DNA of 32,036 bases from Thiohalobacter sp. (GTDB lineage: Bacteria; Pseudomonadota; Gammaproteobacteria; DSM-19610), in the NCBI GenBank assembly GCA_026984515.1, contig JALSRZ010000174.1, positions 1 to 32,036 of the forward strand. Reading direction: 5' to 3'. The position numbers and the translations under genes are program-made. The notes beneath the pieces are model-generated. The model saw nothing but the letters and a program-made list of their open reading frames with translations, had not been told where the DNA came from and did no database searches. This document shows positions 16,657 to 23,681 of this stretch, piece by piece (positions within the stretch are counted from its first letter, which is position 1; each line of letters begins with the position of its first letter).

Positions 16657-17622
16657 ATGGAATCGTACCCACACAAAGACGAACAACAGACCGGTGAGTG
16701 GCAGCAGGGCGTAATCAACAAACTCGCTTTTGCCGCGGTCAACGAACAAAGGCGCGCACGCCGCTGGGGAATCTTTTTCAAGTTCCTCATGTTCATCTAC
16801 CTGGCCGCCGTCCTCTACCTCTATACGCCCGACGTCGATCTGAGCGCAGCTGCAACCGGCAAGCACACGGCGCTGGTCGATTTGAAGGGTGTGATCGCCG
16901 CCGACAAGGAAGCCAATGCAGACGACGTGGTCGCCGGTCTGCGTGATGCCTTTGACAACAAGAACACCGCGGGGGTCATCCTGCGCATCAACAGCCCGGG
17001 CGGCAGCCCGGTACAGGCGGGTTATATCAACGACGAGATCAAACGCCTGCGCAAGGAACATCCCGATACACCGTTCTACGTGGTTATCAGTGATATCTGC
17101 GCCTCTGGCGGCTACTACGTTGCGTCTGCCGCTGACAGGATCTATGCTGACAAGGCCAGCATCGTCGGATCCATCGGGGTGCGTATGGACGGTTTTGGCT
17201 TTGTCGATACCATAAAGAAGCTGGGTGTCGAGCGGCGACTGCTGACCGCCGGCGAACACAAGGGCTTCCTGGACCCCTTCCTGCCGGCCAGGCAGGAAGA
17301 CATCGAACAGGTACAGAAACTGCTGGATGATATTCACCAGCAGTTTATTGACGTGGTAAAAGCCGGTCGCGGCGACAAGCTGAAACAGGATGACCCCGAC
17401 CTGTTCAGCGGCTATGTCTGGACCGGCGAACAAGCTGTCACCCTCGGACTGGTGGACGAACTGGGCAGCGCGAGCTACGTGGCGCGGGAAGTGATCGGCG
17501 AAGAAACCATCGTCGACTATACCCAGACCGAAGACTGGCTTACCCGGGTCGGGAAACGTTTCGGTACGGCCCTCGGCCGCGGTGTTGGTGAAGTGCTCGG
17601 AGCCAGCCTCACCCTGAAATAA
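16657..17622 (+). CDS. S49-family signal peptide peptidase (short SppA type)
   Basis: A 321-residue inner-membrane serine protease that degrades cleaved signal peptides. One transmembrane helix (about 38-56) places the protease domain in the periplasm. The Ser-Lys dyad fits Ser150 in CASGGYYVA and Lys202 in GEHKGFLDPF; the spacing of 52 residues equals that of Bacillus SppA (Ser147/Lys199). The oligomer-forming segments INSPGGSPVQAG and VGSIGV are present. It is a single-domain protein, about half the size of E. coli SppA. GGAAGGAG precedes the ATG and 12 bases separate it from the HAD gene, so it is the probable last gene of the rluC unit. Confidence 0.92.
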   Translation: MESYPHKDEQQTGEWQQGVINKLAFAAVNEQRRARRWGIFFKFLMFIYLAAVLYLYTPDVDLSAAATGKHTALVDLKGVIAADKEANADDVVAGLRDAFDNKNTAGVILRINSPGGSPVQAGYINDEIKRLRKEHPDTPFYVVISDICASGGYYVASAADRIYADKASIVGSIGVRMDGFGFVDTIKKLGVERRLLTAGEHKGFLDPFLPARQEDIEQVQKLLDDIHQQFIDVVKAGRGDKLKQDDPDLFSGYVWTGEQAVTLGLVDELGSASYVAREVIGEETIVDYTQTEDWLTRVGKRFGTALGRGVGEVLGASLTLK

Positions 17623-17626
17623 CGCA

Positions 17627-17662
17627 CAAAAAAAGAGGGCGGAGATCCTTTCTCCGCCCTCT
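17627..17662 (-). terminator. Rho-independent terminator for the VPLPA-CTERM gene
   Basis: A perfect 12-bp stem AGAGGGCGGAGA/TCTCCGCCCTCT (17634-17645 and 17651-17662) with a 5-base loop is followed, on the minus strand, by a run of T (A-tract from 17628). On the plus strand no T-run follows, so it mainly ends the minus-strand gene, though the hairpin may also stabilise the 3' end of the peptidase mRNA. Confidence 0.85.
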
Positions 17663-17679
17663 GATGTGCCCGCTGTCGG

Positions 17680-18327
17680 TTACCTGCGGCGTGCCATGCC
17701 GGCCAGGCCCAGCAGACCGGATCCGAACAACCATACGGCGGCAGGAACCGGTACCGGCGCCATGCCCAGGCGCAGGTCCATGCCGTAGGTGGCGAGTCGA
17801 TTGCCGAACGCGTCATCGTAACTGCCGGTAAAGGTACCGCCACCGAAGTTTGCGCCCCACAAACTCATCACCATCATGCCGTTGCCGGCAACGAATGAAT
17901 TGGGGTCCTGGTCGGTTTTTCCACAGCACAGGTAACCCGGCCAGAAACCGATTTCGTCATCCTGTAGCACGCCGGTGGGGTTGCTGAAACGGATGCTCAA
18001 CTGACTGTTGGCGGCCAGCGTACCGCTGCCATCGAAAATCAGGCCGGAACCGGACAGGGTAAAGGTGCCACCGGTACTGACATTCATGGTGACATTCAGG
18101 GTACCGCTGCCATCATCGAACGTGCCTGACACGACACCGATACTGGGGATATCGGCCAGCGTGTTGCCGGAAGCGATGTTGGAACCCGACGCATCGTGAA
18201 ACAGGGATGCGCCGAAGCCACTGCTACCGTCCATCACGGTGAGGATTTTATAGACGGTGCCAGCCTGTGCCAGACTGCTGGCGGCAAGCAGCGTAACGGC
18301 TGCAAAGAGTTTGCTCTGGGTGTTCAC
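17680..18327 (-). CDS. Exported protein with VPLPA-type exosortase sorting tail
   Basis: A 215-residue protein with a signal peptide (residues 1 to about 22, ...SSLAQA) and a C-terminal sorting tail PVPAAVWLFGSGLLGLAG followed by Met-Ala-Arg-Arg-Arg: short motif, membrane helix, basic cluster. This is the VPLPA variant of PEP-CTERM, processed by an exosortase in bacteria that make exopolysaccharide. The body is Gly/Ser/Thr-rich and beta-predicted, of unknown function, with a CC pair in the middle. The start is GTG at 18327 with AGGGGGAT six bases ahead. No exosortase or polysaccharide gene is in the window, so the processing enzyme must lie elsewhere. The protein is expected at the surface or in the matrix. 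Confidence 0.85.
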   Translation of the reverse strand: MNTQSKLFAAVTLLAASSLAQAGTVYKILTVMDGSSGFGASLFHDASGSNIASGNTLADIPSIGVVSGTFDDGSGTLNVTMNVSTGGTFTLSGSGLIFDGSGTLAANSQLSIRFSNPTGVLQDDEIGFWPGYLCCGKTDQDPNSFVAGNGMMVMSLWGANFGGGTFTGSYDDAFGNRLATYGMDLRLGMAPVPVPAAVWLFGSGLLGLAGMARRR

Positions 18328-18442
18328 TGGTTATCCCCCTGGATAGAAAATGAATGGTTTCGTCTGAAACTGTTTTTTTCAGTTTTTAATAGCGGGAGAC
18401 GTCGGAATTCAAAACAGGGCTCCTCACTTACCCTGATCAGTA

Positions 18443-18458
18443 AGCAACAATCGTGCAC
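18443..18458 (-). promoter_or_regulatory. Possible sigma-54 promoter of the VPLPA-CTERM gene
   Basis: On the minus strand the sequence reads GTGCACGATTGTTGCT. It keeps GCACG, four bases, then TTGC, as in the -24/-12 consensus TGGCACG-N4-TTGC, but the first GG is replaced by TG. It lies about 115 bases before the GTG start. PEP-CTERM genes are often under PrsR/sigma-54 control, which makes it plausible. This is a weak match by eye. Confidence 0.3.
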
Positions 18459-18589
18459 ATTTTATAAGCGATTGTATTTATTAGTTTATGGAATATTTTC
18501 CCACGCAATTATGTAATCCAGCTCGACAAAAAGTCGGGGATATTTACACCTTTTCGTACCTGGGACGTATTGCAGGCGATGAACACCGG

Positions 18590-18615
18590 AGAAGCGCTGA
18601 TCAGAAGCGCTGATC
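18590..18615. repeat. Tandem 13-bp direct repeat at the end of the GTPase gene
   Basis: AGAAGCGCTGATC occurs twice without a spacer (18590-18602 and 18603-18615). The second copy overlaps the stop codon of the minus-strand GTPase. GATCAG/CTGATC arms within it allow a short hairpin. Confidence 0.6.
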
Positions 18616-19981
18616 AGATCTGTTCAATCAGCAAGGCAAGGGAAGCGACCAGGTCGGCGCGCCGGTTATCCCGCTTGCGCAGCCTGGAGAACCGCTTTTC
18701 AAAGCGTCGGCGGGTGGTGGCGTCGATCAACTGCACCTGCTCCGGGCGAGGCGTGAGTTCCAGCGGTCCGCGATAGGCGTGGGTGCGTTGTTCGATCATA
18801 CGCCAGTGCAACAAGGCCCGGCCGAGCACCACGTAGGGAAAATTGAGATTACGCATCGGACCGACGCTGAGTTCCTTGCCACCCAGGGCATGCCCCAGCA
18901 TCCTGACGTTGGCGATACGCTCCGCCGTCAGCCATGCAGAAACACCACCGGCAACGGCGCCGAGACCGCTGCCCAGCAACAGTGACGCACCGTGCACCGC
19001 CAGGTCGATCACGCTGCCGGCTGCGGCCCCGCCAAGCGCGCCGGTGGCAACCAGTTGCCGGCGCGTGAGTCCGAACAGACGCCAGGTCTGCTGTGAGAAC
19101 AGGTCCTCATCAAGTAACAGCGCGCGCGGCTCGTGCCGCTCCAGTTTGCGGTGATTGTAGATCTGTTCCACTTCATCCCGGCAGTGCTGTTCCATCGCCA
19201 CCAGGTCCTGTTTGTATTCCTGCAGCAGGGTATCGCGGGCAGTGGCCATGTCTTCGTCTGCGGTGAGCCTGCGGCTGCGTACGTGCGTAAGGGTGCGGGC
19301 CAGCGTCTCGGCGATCACGCGTGCTGCCAGTGTGTGCCGGCGCGCCTGCTCCTCGCGCAGAATGTGTACCGCTTTTTCCAGGGCGCCGCGCCACTCCTCA
19401 CGGAGTTCACCGAAGGCCAACAGCAGTTGCACGCGCCGCTCGAAATCGGCAGTCATGGCGTCAAACACACGCACAATGCGAAAATACTGCCCCAGCGCCT
19501 TGTTCCAGTCCGCCGAGTAATCCGCATCGCTGATCATATTGATCAATGCCATGCTGGGTTGTCCGGTCCAGCGCAGGATCTCCATCTCGGCTTCATATTC
19601 CTCGCCGAAGGGGCGGGAACCGTCCACCACGTACAGGATACCGGCACCGGCAAGCACCGGCTCAAGCAGGCTGCACTCGGCACTGAACAGGGAATCATGC
19701 CGGTGTTCATCCACGAAGCGACGCACGGTATCGCTGCGCTCCACGGCAGACCCGGCATGACCGCGCATCCACTCCAGCGCGGCGCGGGCACGCTGGAAAC
19801 CGGGTGTGTCGATCAGCTCATACAGCACCTCCCCGTCGACTGTCATCGGGTAACGACGAATGTCCACCGTGGTGCCGGGTAGCGGTGAAATGGCCACGCT
19901 CTCGTCCTGCGACAGGGTAGAGACAATACTGCTCTTGCCCTTGTTGGGATGACCGACGATGGCAAAGACCGGTGCACTCAT
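18614..19981 (-). CDS. DUF3482-type GTPase
   Basis: A 455-residue P-loop GTPase of the Era/TrmE-like group with a DUF3482 C-terminal region. The G1 motif is GHPNKGKSS (residues 10-18), G2 contains Thr37/Thr38, and G3 is DTPG (58-61). The usual NKxD G4 motif is replaced by NMISD. After a helical middle portion there is a glycine-rich hydrophobic stretch (GALGGAAAGS and GLGAVAGG, about 315-355) that may contact the membrane. The gene overlaps the preceding DUF2868 gene by four bases (ATGA), so the two are translationally coupled. These two families are regularly found together, but the function of the pair is unknown to me. A membrane-associated, septum- or envelope-related GTPase is one guess. 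Confidence 0.85.
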   Translation of the reverse strand: MSAPVFAIVGHPNKGKSSIVSTLSQDESVAISPLPGTTVDIRRYPMTVDGEVLYELIDTPGFQRARAALEWMRGHAGSAVERSDTVRRFVDEHRHDSLFSAECSLLEPVLAGAGILYVVDGSRPFGEEYEAEMEILRWTGQPSMALINMISDADYSADWNKALGQYFRIVRVFDAMTADFERRVQLLLAFGELREEWRGALEKAVHILREEQARRHTLAARVIAETLARTLTHVRSRRLTADEDMATARDTLLQEYKQDLVAMEQHCRDEVEQIYNHRKLERHEPRALLLDEDLFSQQTWRLFGLTRRQLVATGALGGAAAGSVIDLAVHGASLLLGSGLGAVAGGVSAWLTAERIANVRMLGHALGGKELSVGPMRNLNFPYVVLGRALLHWRMIEQRTHAYRGPLELTPRPEQVQLIDATTRRRFEKRFSRLRKRDNRRADLVASLALLIEQI

Positions 19982-21468
19982 GCAGCCTGACCGACCGCTT
20001 CGACATGCAGGTCCGGGTCACCCAGCTGCGCCAGCGTGGCCTGCCAGGTTTCCAGGTCGGCTGCACGGACCGTATCCTCACCACTCCACAACAGGATAAC
20101 AAGGGGTGTTTTTGCACTGCACTCACGTCGCAGAGCACGTAAGAAATCCAGGAAATCAAGCAGTGGCGGCTCCCAGGATTTGACCAGTATGCCGATGCCC
20201 TGTGGTTTTTGTTTGCACAGGGAGGTGACCAGATCAATGTCCTGGGCAGTCGTCTGCCGCCCGCCGGCACGAAGAAAATCCAGCGCCTCGATCCCCATCG
20301 CTTCCAGTCGTCGACTGATTTCATCCGGATAACCGCACACCCCGGACCAGTGGATGACCGGGCAGCGCAGGGCGTAGTGAGTATTCCCGGGTGTACGGGC
20401 GGTATGGTCTGTTGCAGGCGCGAAGGCCTGTTCCGGTTCCGCTGCAAGGGTAGTGATCAGGGGTGAATTCATGCGCGCCAGCAATTCGGGCGCTCCCGGC
20501 AGGTTGCACAGTGCCTTGCGCAGGTGAAACCGGAGACGGTACCAGGAAATCACCAGTGTGAGCAGCCTCGGCAGCAATCCATAGGTGCTTATGGCAGCAA
20601 TCAGGAAGGGCCACCACTGACCCAGCTCGAGCGCCTGCCGCGGGGATAGCACAGCGGTGCCCGCCAGCGAGCCTTCGTCCAGCCGGTAGTAGCGACTGCC
20701 GGCCACCAGGTCCAGGCCCGGAACGGCATCCGGAGCCAGGCCGCTCCAGGGCACAGACAGGCTGACCAGCAGCTGGTGAAAAGCCTCATTGCTGATCGAC
20801 AGCGTGGTACTCCACACAAAGGCCAGGTCGGAAAAGGTCACCAGAAAAAAAGCGGCCGCCAGTGCGCCGACATTGAAACTGAACGCGAACAGTTGTGACC
20901 AGAAGGAAAACAGCCAGCGAGCGGCCGGCGCCAGGATAGCCGCCTGCTCCGGGTCCCAGAGCATACTCAGGCCACGACGACCCTTTGCGCCGAATACCGT
21001 AGCAAGATGAGCGGCCAGCCGGCCCGGGTTGAGAAAACCCGGCATTGCGCCTGTGCGGCTGAACAGCGGCAGGCGTGCCGGTAACATCGCCAGCAGCCAC
21101 AATAACAGCAGCAGAATCTGCGGCAGCACCAGCACCACCACCGCATTGACGATATTGATCGGCTGTCTGCCGTCGTAGGAGAGCACGGTACGGGCCAGTC
21201 CCCAGCCTGCCAGCAGGCCGGCAATGACCAGCACCAGGCACAGGAGATGATACAGTCGGACACTGCGCAGGCCGTTTTCATGTGCGGTAGTAACCCGGTA
21301 TTGCTGCAGCCAGGCGCGAACCTGGGCAGCAGGCCGGTTGCGATAGCGCTGTGAGTCGATGCCGATAGCGCGGTCGCGCTGTTTGCGCTGCTCCAGGTCG
21401 ACGGCGCTGTCAGCATCCAGAACCTCGTTCAGTTCGACCAGGTCAGCCAAAAGAGAGGAATGTGCCAT
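19978..21468 (-). CDS. DUF2868 membrane protein, partner of the GTPase
   Basis: A 496-residue protein. An N-terminal helical region (1-65) is followed by hydrophobic helices at about 70-92 and 106-128, further ones near 190-220, and another near 285-310. A C-terminal soluble domain (about 355-496) carries the segment PVIHWSGVCGYPDEISRRLE. The combination matches DUF2868, a family of unknown function encoded next to DUF3482 GTPases. The last four bases overlap the GTPase start codon. The soluble C-terminus may present the docking site for the GTPase, but that is only inferred from the coupling. A divergent potassium-channel gene starts 144 bases upstream. Confidence 0.8.
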   Translation of the reverse strand: MAHSSLLADLVELNEVLDADSAVDLEQRKQRDRAIGIDSQRYRNRPAAQVRAWLQQYRVTTAHENGLRSVRLYHLLCLVLVIAGLLAGWGLARTVLSYDGRQPINIVNAVVVLVLPQILLLLLWLLAMLPARLPLFSRTGAMPGFLNPGRLAAHLATVFGAKGRRGLSMLWDPEQAAILAPAARWLFSFWSQLFAFSFNVGALAAAFFLVTFSDLAFVWSTTLSISNEAFHQLLVSLSVPWSGLAPDAVPGLDLVAGSRYYRLDEGSLAGTAVLSPRQALELGQWWPFLIAAISTYGLLPRLLTLVISWYRLRFHLRKALCNLPGAPELLARMNSPLITTLAAEPEQAFAPATDHTARTPGNTHYALRCPVIHWSGVCGYPDEISRRLEAMGIEALDFLRAGGRQTTAQDIDLVTSLCKQKPQGIGILVKSWEPPLLDFLDFLRALRRECSAKTPLVILLWSGEDTVRAADLETWQATLAQLGDPDLHVEAVGQAA

Positions 21469-21612
21469 GCATTCATTGTAACCTGAATTGTGACTGCAAT
21501 AGCTACGCCGGCAGTGAACAATCAGATCGCTTCGGTGTCACTCGCTCATAGCAAACGATCCGAATTCTCTTTATGATACATGCTACTGAAACCCTGAACT
21601 GACTGAACCGAC

Positions 21613-21975
21613 ATGGCCTTTACACTTGAATTCATCCAGATGTTCTTCATCGCCCTGTGGTACGCGACACCGGTGATCGGGTTGCTGGCGCTGGTGATCG
21701 TCGTTCTGGGTCGCTTCATCGGGATTCGCGAAGGCTGGTCCTGGGCTGACAGCATCTACTATGCCTTCATCACGGCCACCACCATAGGCTATGGTGACTT
21801 CCGCCCGAAAAAAGCAATCTCCAAGTACCTGGCCATCGCTATCGGTTTTGTCGGCATTGTGCTGACCGGCATCGTAGTAGCCCTTGCCCTGCATGCGGCC
21901 AGCCTGGCGTTCAAGGATGCCCCTGACTACGAACGCCTGATCCAGCGGATCGAGCAGATCGAAAAATCCTACTAG
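21613..21975 (+). CDS. Minimal two-helix potassium channel protein
   Basis: A 120-residue ion-channel subunit. TM1 is at about 8-35 and the pore helix with selectivity filter TTIGYGD at residues 56-62. TM2 is at about 72-95, and a short charged C-terminal helix (YERLIQRIEQIEKSY) may help assembly. It lacks the RCK/TrkA-N regulatory domain seen in many bacterial channels, so it would form a KcsA-like tetramer without a ligand-gating domain. There is no recognisable Shine-Dalgarno sequence. The gene is divergent from the DUF2868/GTPase pair, and a repeat element begins directly after its stop codon. Confidence 0.85.
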   Translation: MAFTLEFIQMFFIALWYATPVIGLLALVIVVLGRFIGIREGWSWADSIYYAFITATTIGYGDFRPKKAISKYLAIAIGFVGIVLTGIVVALALHAASLAFKDAPDYERLIQRIEQIEKSY

Positions 21976-22136
21976 GAGCCTGTCGGGTTTAGGCAATCGT
22001 AGCGAGACGGTGGCAGGTCGTGTGATAAGCGGCGTTCGCGACCGAGGGCCGCGCAGGCATAGTCGACACGATGTCGAGCAGCCCGACCGAGTGAATGCCG
22101 CTTAGCGCGCGGCATGACGCCGCCGCAGCAGGAAGT
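21974..22136. repeat. Structured non-coding repeat element (candidate)
   Basis: A GC-rich block begins at the channel stop with GGAGCCTGTCGGGTTTAGG. It contains a near-perfect inverted repeat AAGCGGCGTTC / GAATGCCGCTT (22027-22037 and 22093-22103), shorter inner palindromes around GTCGAC and ATGTCGAGC, and repeated GACCGAG. No gene is evident. It directly abuts the truncated serine hydrolase, so it probably marks a rearrangement. From memory it resembles dispersed repeats in related gammaproteobacteria, but this was not checked. Confidence 0.4.
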
Positions 22137-22145
22137 CGGTGAGAA

Positions 22146-22487
22146 ATGCGCTATCCATCGCTGCGTATTGGCGTGCGCCTGTTGCCGCACGGCAAAGACA
22201 CCGCACTGGACCTGAGCGGTCCGGACCGGCCGCGTTATGCCGAACACCGGGGCGACTACCGGCAGAACGTAGGGAGTGTCGGTAAACTCGTCGTTGCACT
22301 GGCACTGTTCCAGGCACTCGCCGATGCCTGGCCGGACGATACCGGCCAGCGCATCCGGGTACTGCGGGATACGCTGGTAACGGCCGATGCGTTTTCACAG
22401 AAGGATCATCACAAGATCCGTATCTTTGACATGGAAAACCGCAAGCTGACACGTCGTATCATGCAGGCGGGTGACCAGGGCACGCTT
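22146..22487 (+). pseudogene. Serine hydrolase fragment (N-terminal catalytic part, truncated both ends)
   Basis: About 114 codons encode part of a beta-lactamase/penicillin-binding-like serine hydrolase. The SxxK catalytic motif occurs as NVGSVGKLVVAL, followed by a helical domain through RIFDMENRKLTRRIMQAGDQ. There is no signal peptide: the upstream end runs into the structured repeat. After GDQGTL (codon ending at 22487) family-like sequence stops abruptly, and the SxN and KTG motifs are missing. The open frame continues to 22700 only by reading antisense through a second, oppositely oriented fragment. It is therefore a remnant and unlikely to be active. The family assignment rests on motif memory. 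Confidence 0.6.
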
Positions 22488-22759
22488 GTGGTTGATCGCC
22501 GGTCTGGAGAGGATCTGTTTCATCTTGCGGGTCAGCTCGGGTCCGACCAGGCGGTTGGTTTCCAGCAGGTAATAGAAACGCGCGCCCTGGATCGCGGTTA
22601 TGTACTGTCCCGCAATTTCGGGTACGCATCCGTGGCGCCGCTGGCAGCCGACAGGGTCAGCAGGGCGAGGAAGGTCAGGACGACCAGGGAGCGCTTGTAG
22701 ATCGAATGGTTGATGCTTGCAAATATAACAATAAAAGGTACCGTGTAGATACCTGACAT
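22485..22759 (-). pseudogene. Second serine-hydrolase-like remnant with signal peptide, frameshifted and truncated
   Basis: Read on the minus strand, an ATG at 22759 opens a signal peptide (KRSLVVLTFLALLTLSAASG) and stops at TAA 22598-22600 after 53 residues. A one-base shift near 22619-22624 rejoins a second frame encoding GARFYYLLETNRLVGPELTR and then ILSRPAINHK, a segment typical of class-A-like serine hydrolases. The homology ends at 22485 where the oppositely oriented fragment ends, the two sharing CTTG. The catalytic region expected between signal peptide and this segment is absent. It is clearly broken; whether it came from the same gene as the plus-strand fragment by inversion is open. 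Its 5' end overlaps the next gene's start. Confidence 0.5.
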
Positions 22760-23681
22760 GACGGACTGTAGCATGCACCGACTTTACCTGATCCTGGCTG
22801 CCGCACTGCTCTGTAGCGGCTGTGTCGCCGCTAATCCGCCGCAAAGGATCAACCTGAATGCCATTACCTGGATGCAGTCCAGCGGTGAATACCGCGCACT
22901 GATGCTGGGAGCCTACCAGACGGCCCGGGATAATCTCGACAGGGCCCTGCACGACCCGTCCTGGACCGCACTGCTTTCGCAGGTACCAGCCAGCGCGGAG
23001 GACGCCGAGGCACTTGGCAAACTGCCGCCGGCCGTGGTGCTCGATATCGATGAAACGGTATTGAGCACCATGCCATACCAGGCCTGGCTGCTGAAAAATC
23101 ACCAGCCCTTCGTCCCTGTCAGCTGGCACGCCTGGGTCAGCGAGGCACGTGAGGAAGCGATACCGGGTGCACTGGACTTCGTGCACTACGCCATGGAAAA
23201 GGGTGTCAGGATCTTTTACCTATCCAACCGTGCTGCGTGGGGCGCATTCGATACCAATCGCAATGGCAGGATTGACCCCGGTGAAGAACAGGTGGAACTG
23301 AAACCCTTTACCATCACCAACCTGGTCCGGCTGGGCTTTCTCCCCCAGCCAGGTATTTCCAATGAAGATTCAGTACGGCTGCGCGCCGAAAGGGATGCGA
23401 ACGGGCAACCGAAAGAAGGCTGGGCTACGTCGGACAAGACCGCCCGGCGTGAATCCCTGGCAGCCGACTACCGGGTAGTGCTGCTCATGGGCGACAGCCT
23501 CAACGACATCACTGCTCATGAAACACCGGGGCCACACCAGGAGCGCTGGGGACGTTCGTGGATCCTGTTGCCCAACCCGGCCTACGGGCACTGGGAACGA
23601 CGCCTCTACGGCGCCACGGGCAAGCTGTCCCGTGAAGAAAAATTCCGCAGGAAACTGGACAGCCTGGATACGTGGCAATAA
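22758..23681 (+). CDS. Acid phosphatase / 5'-nucleotidase lipoprotein, e(P4) family, with EF-hand-like loop
   Basis: A 307-residue envelope phosphatase of the class-B-like HAD group. The N-terminus MHRLYLILAAALLCSGC carries a lipobox-like end with Cys22 as the lipidated residue, although the -3 position is Cys rather than Leu. Motif I is DIDETVLS (Asp96, Asp98), the second motif is YLSNR, and GDSLND near residue 250 is the metal-binding motif. Residues 165-176 (DTNRNGRIDPGE) match a calcium-binding EF-hand loop, an unusual insertion. Family members release phosphate from nucleotides such as NMN. The longest start (22758) is given; ATG at 22773 has GGA seven bases ahead and may be the real one. 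The end overlaps the transporter gene by ten bases, suggesting shared use of nucleotides. Confidence 0.87.
   Translation: MTDCSMHRLYLILAAALLCSGCVAANPPQRINLNAITWMQSSGEYRALMLGAYQTARDNLDRALHDPSWTALLSQVPASAEDAEALGKLPPAVVLDIDETVLSTMPYQAWLLKNHQPFVPVSWHAWVSEAREEAIPGALDFVHYAMEKGVRIFYLSNRAAWGAFDTNRNGRIDPGEEQVELKPFTITNLVRLGFLPQPGISNEDSVRLRAERDANGQPKEGWATSDKTARRESLAADYRVVLLMGDSLNDITAHETPGPHQERWGRSWILLPNPAYGHWERRLYGATGKLSREEKFRRKLDSLDTWQ

Noticed and set aside
22395-23186. A 263-codon minus-strand frame overlapping the phosphatase gene
   Set aside because: Most of it is antisense to the well-supported e(P4)-type phosphatase. Only the part below about 22660 is meaningful, as a serine-hydrolase remnant.
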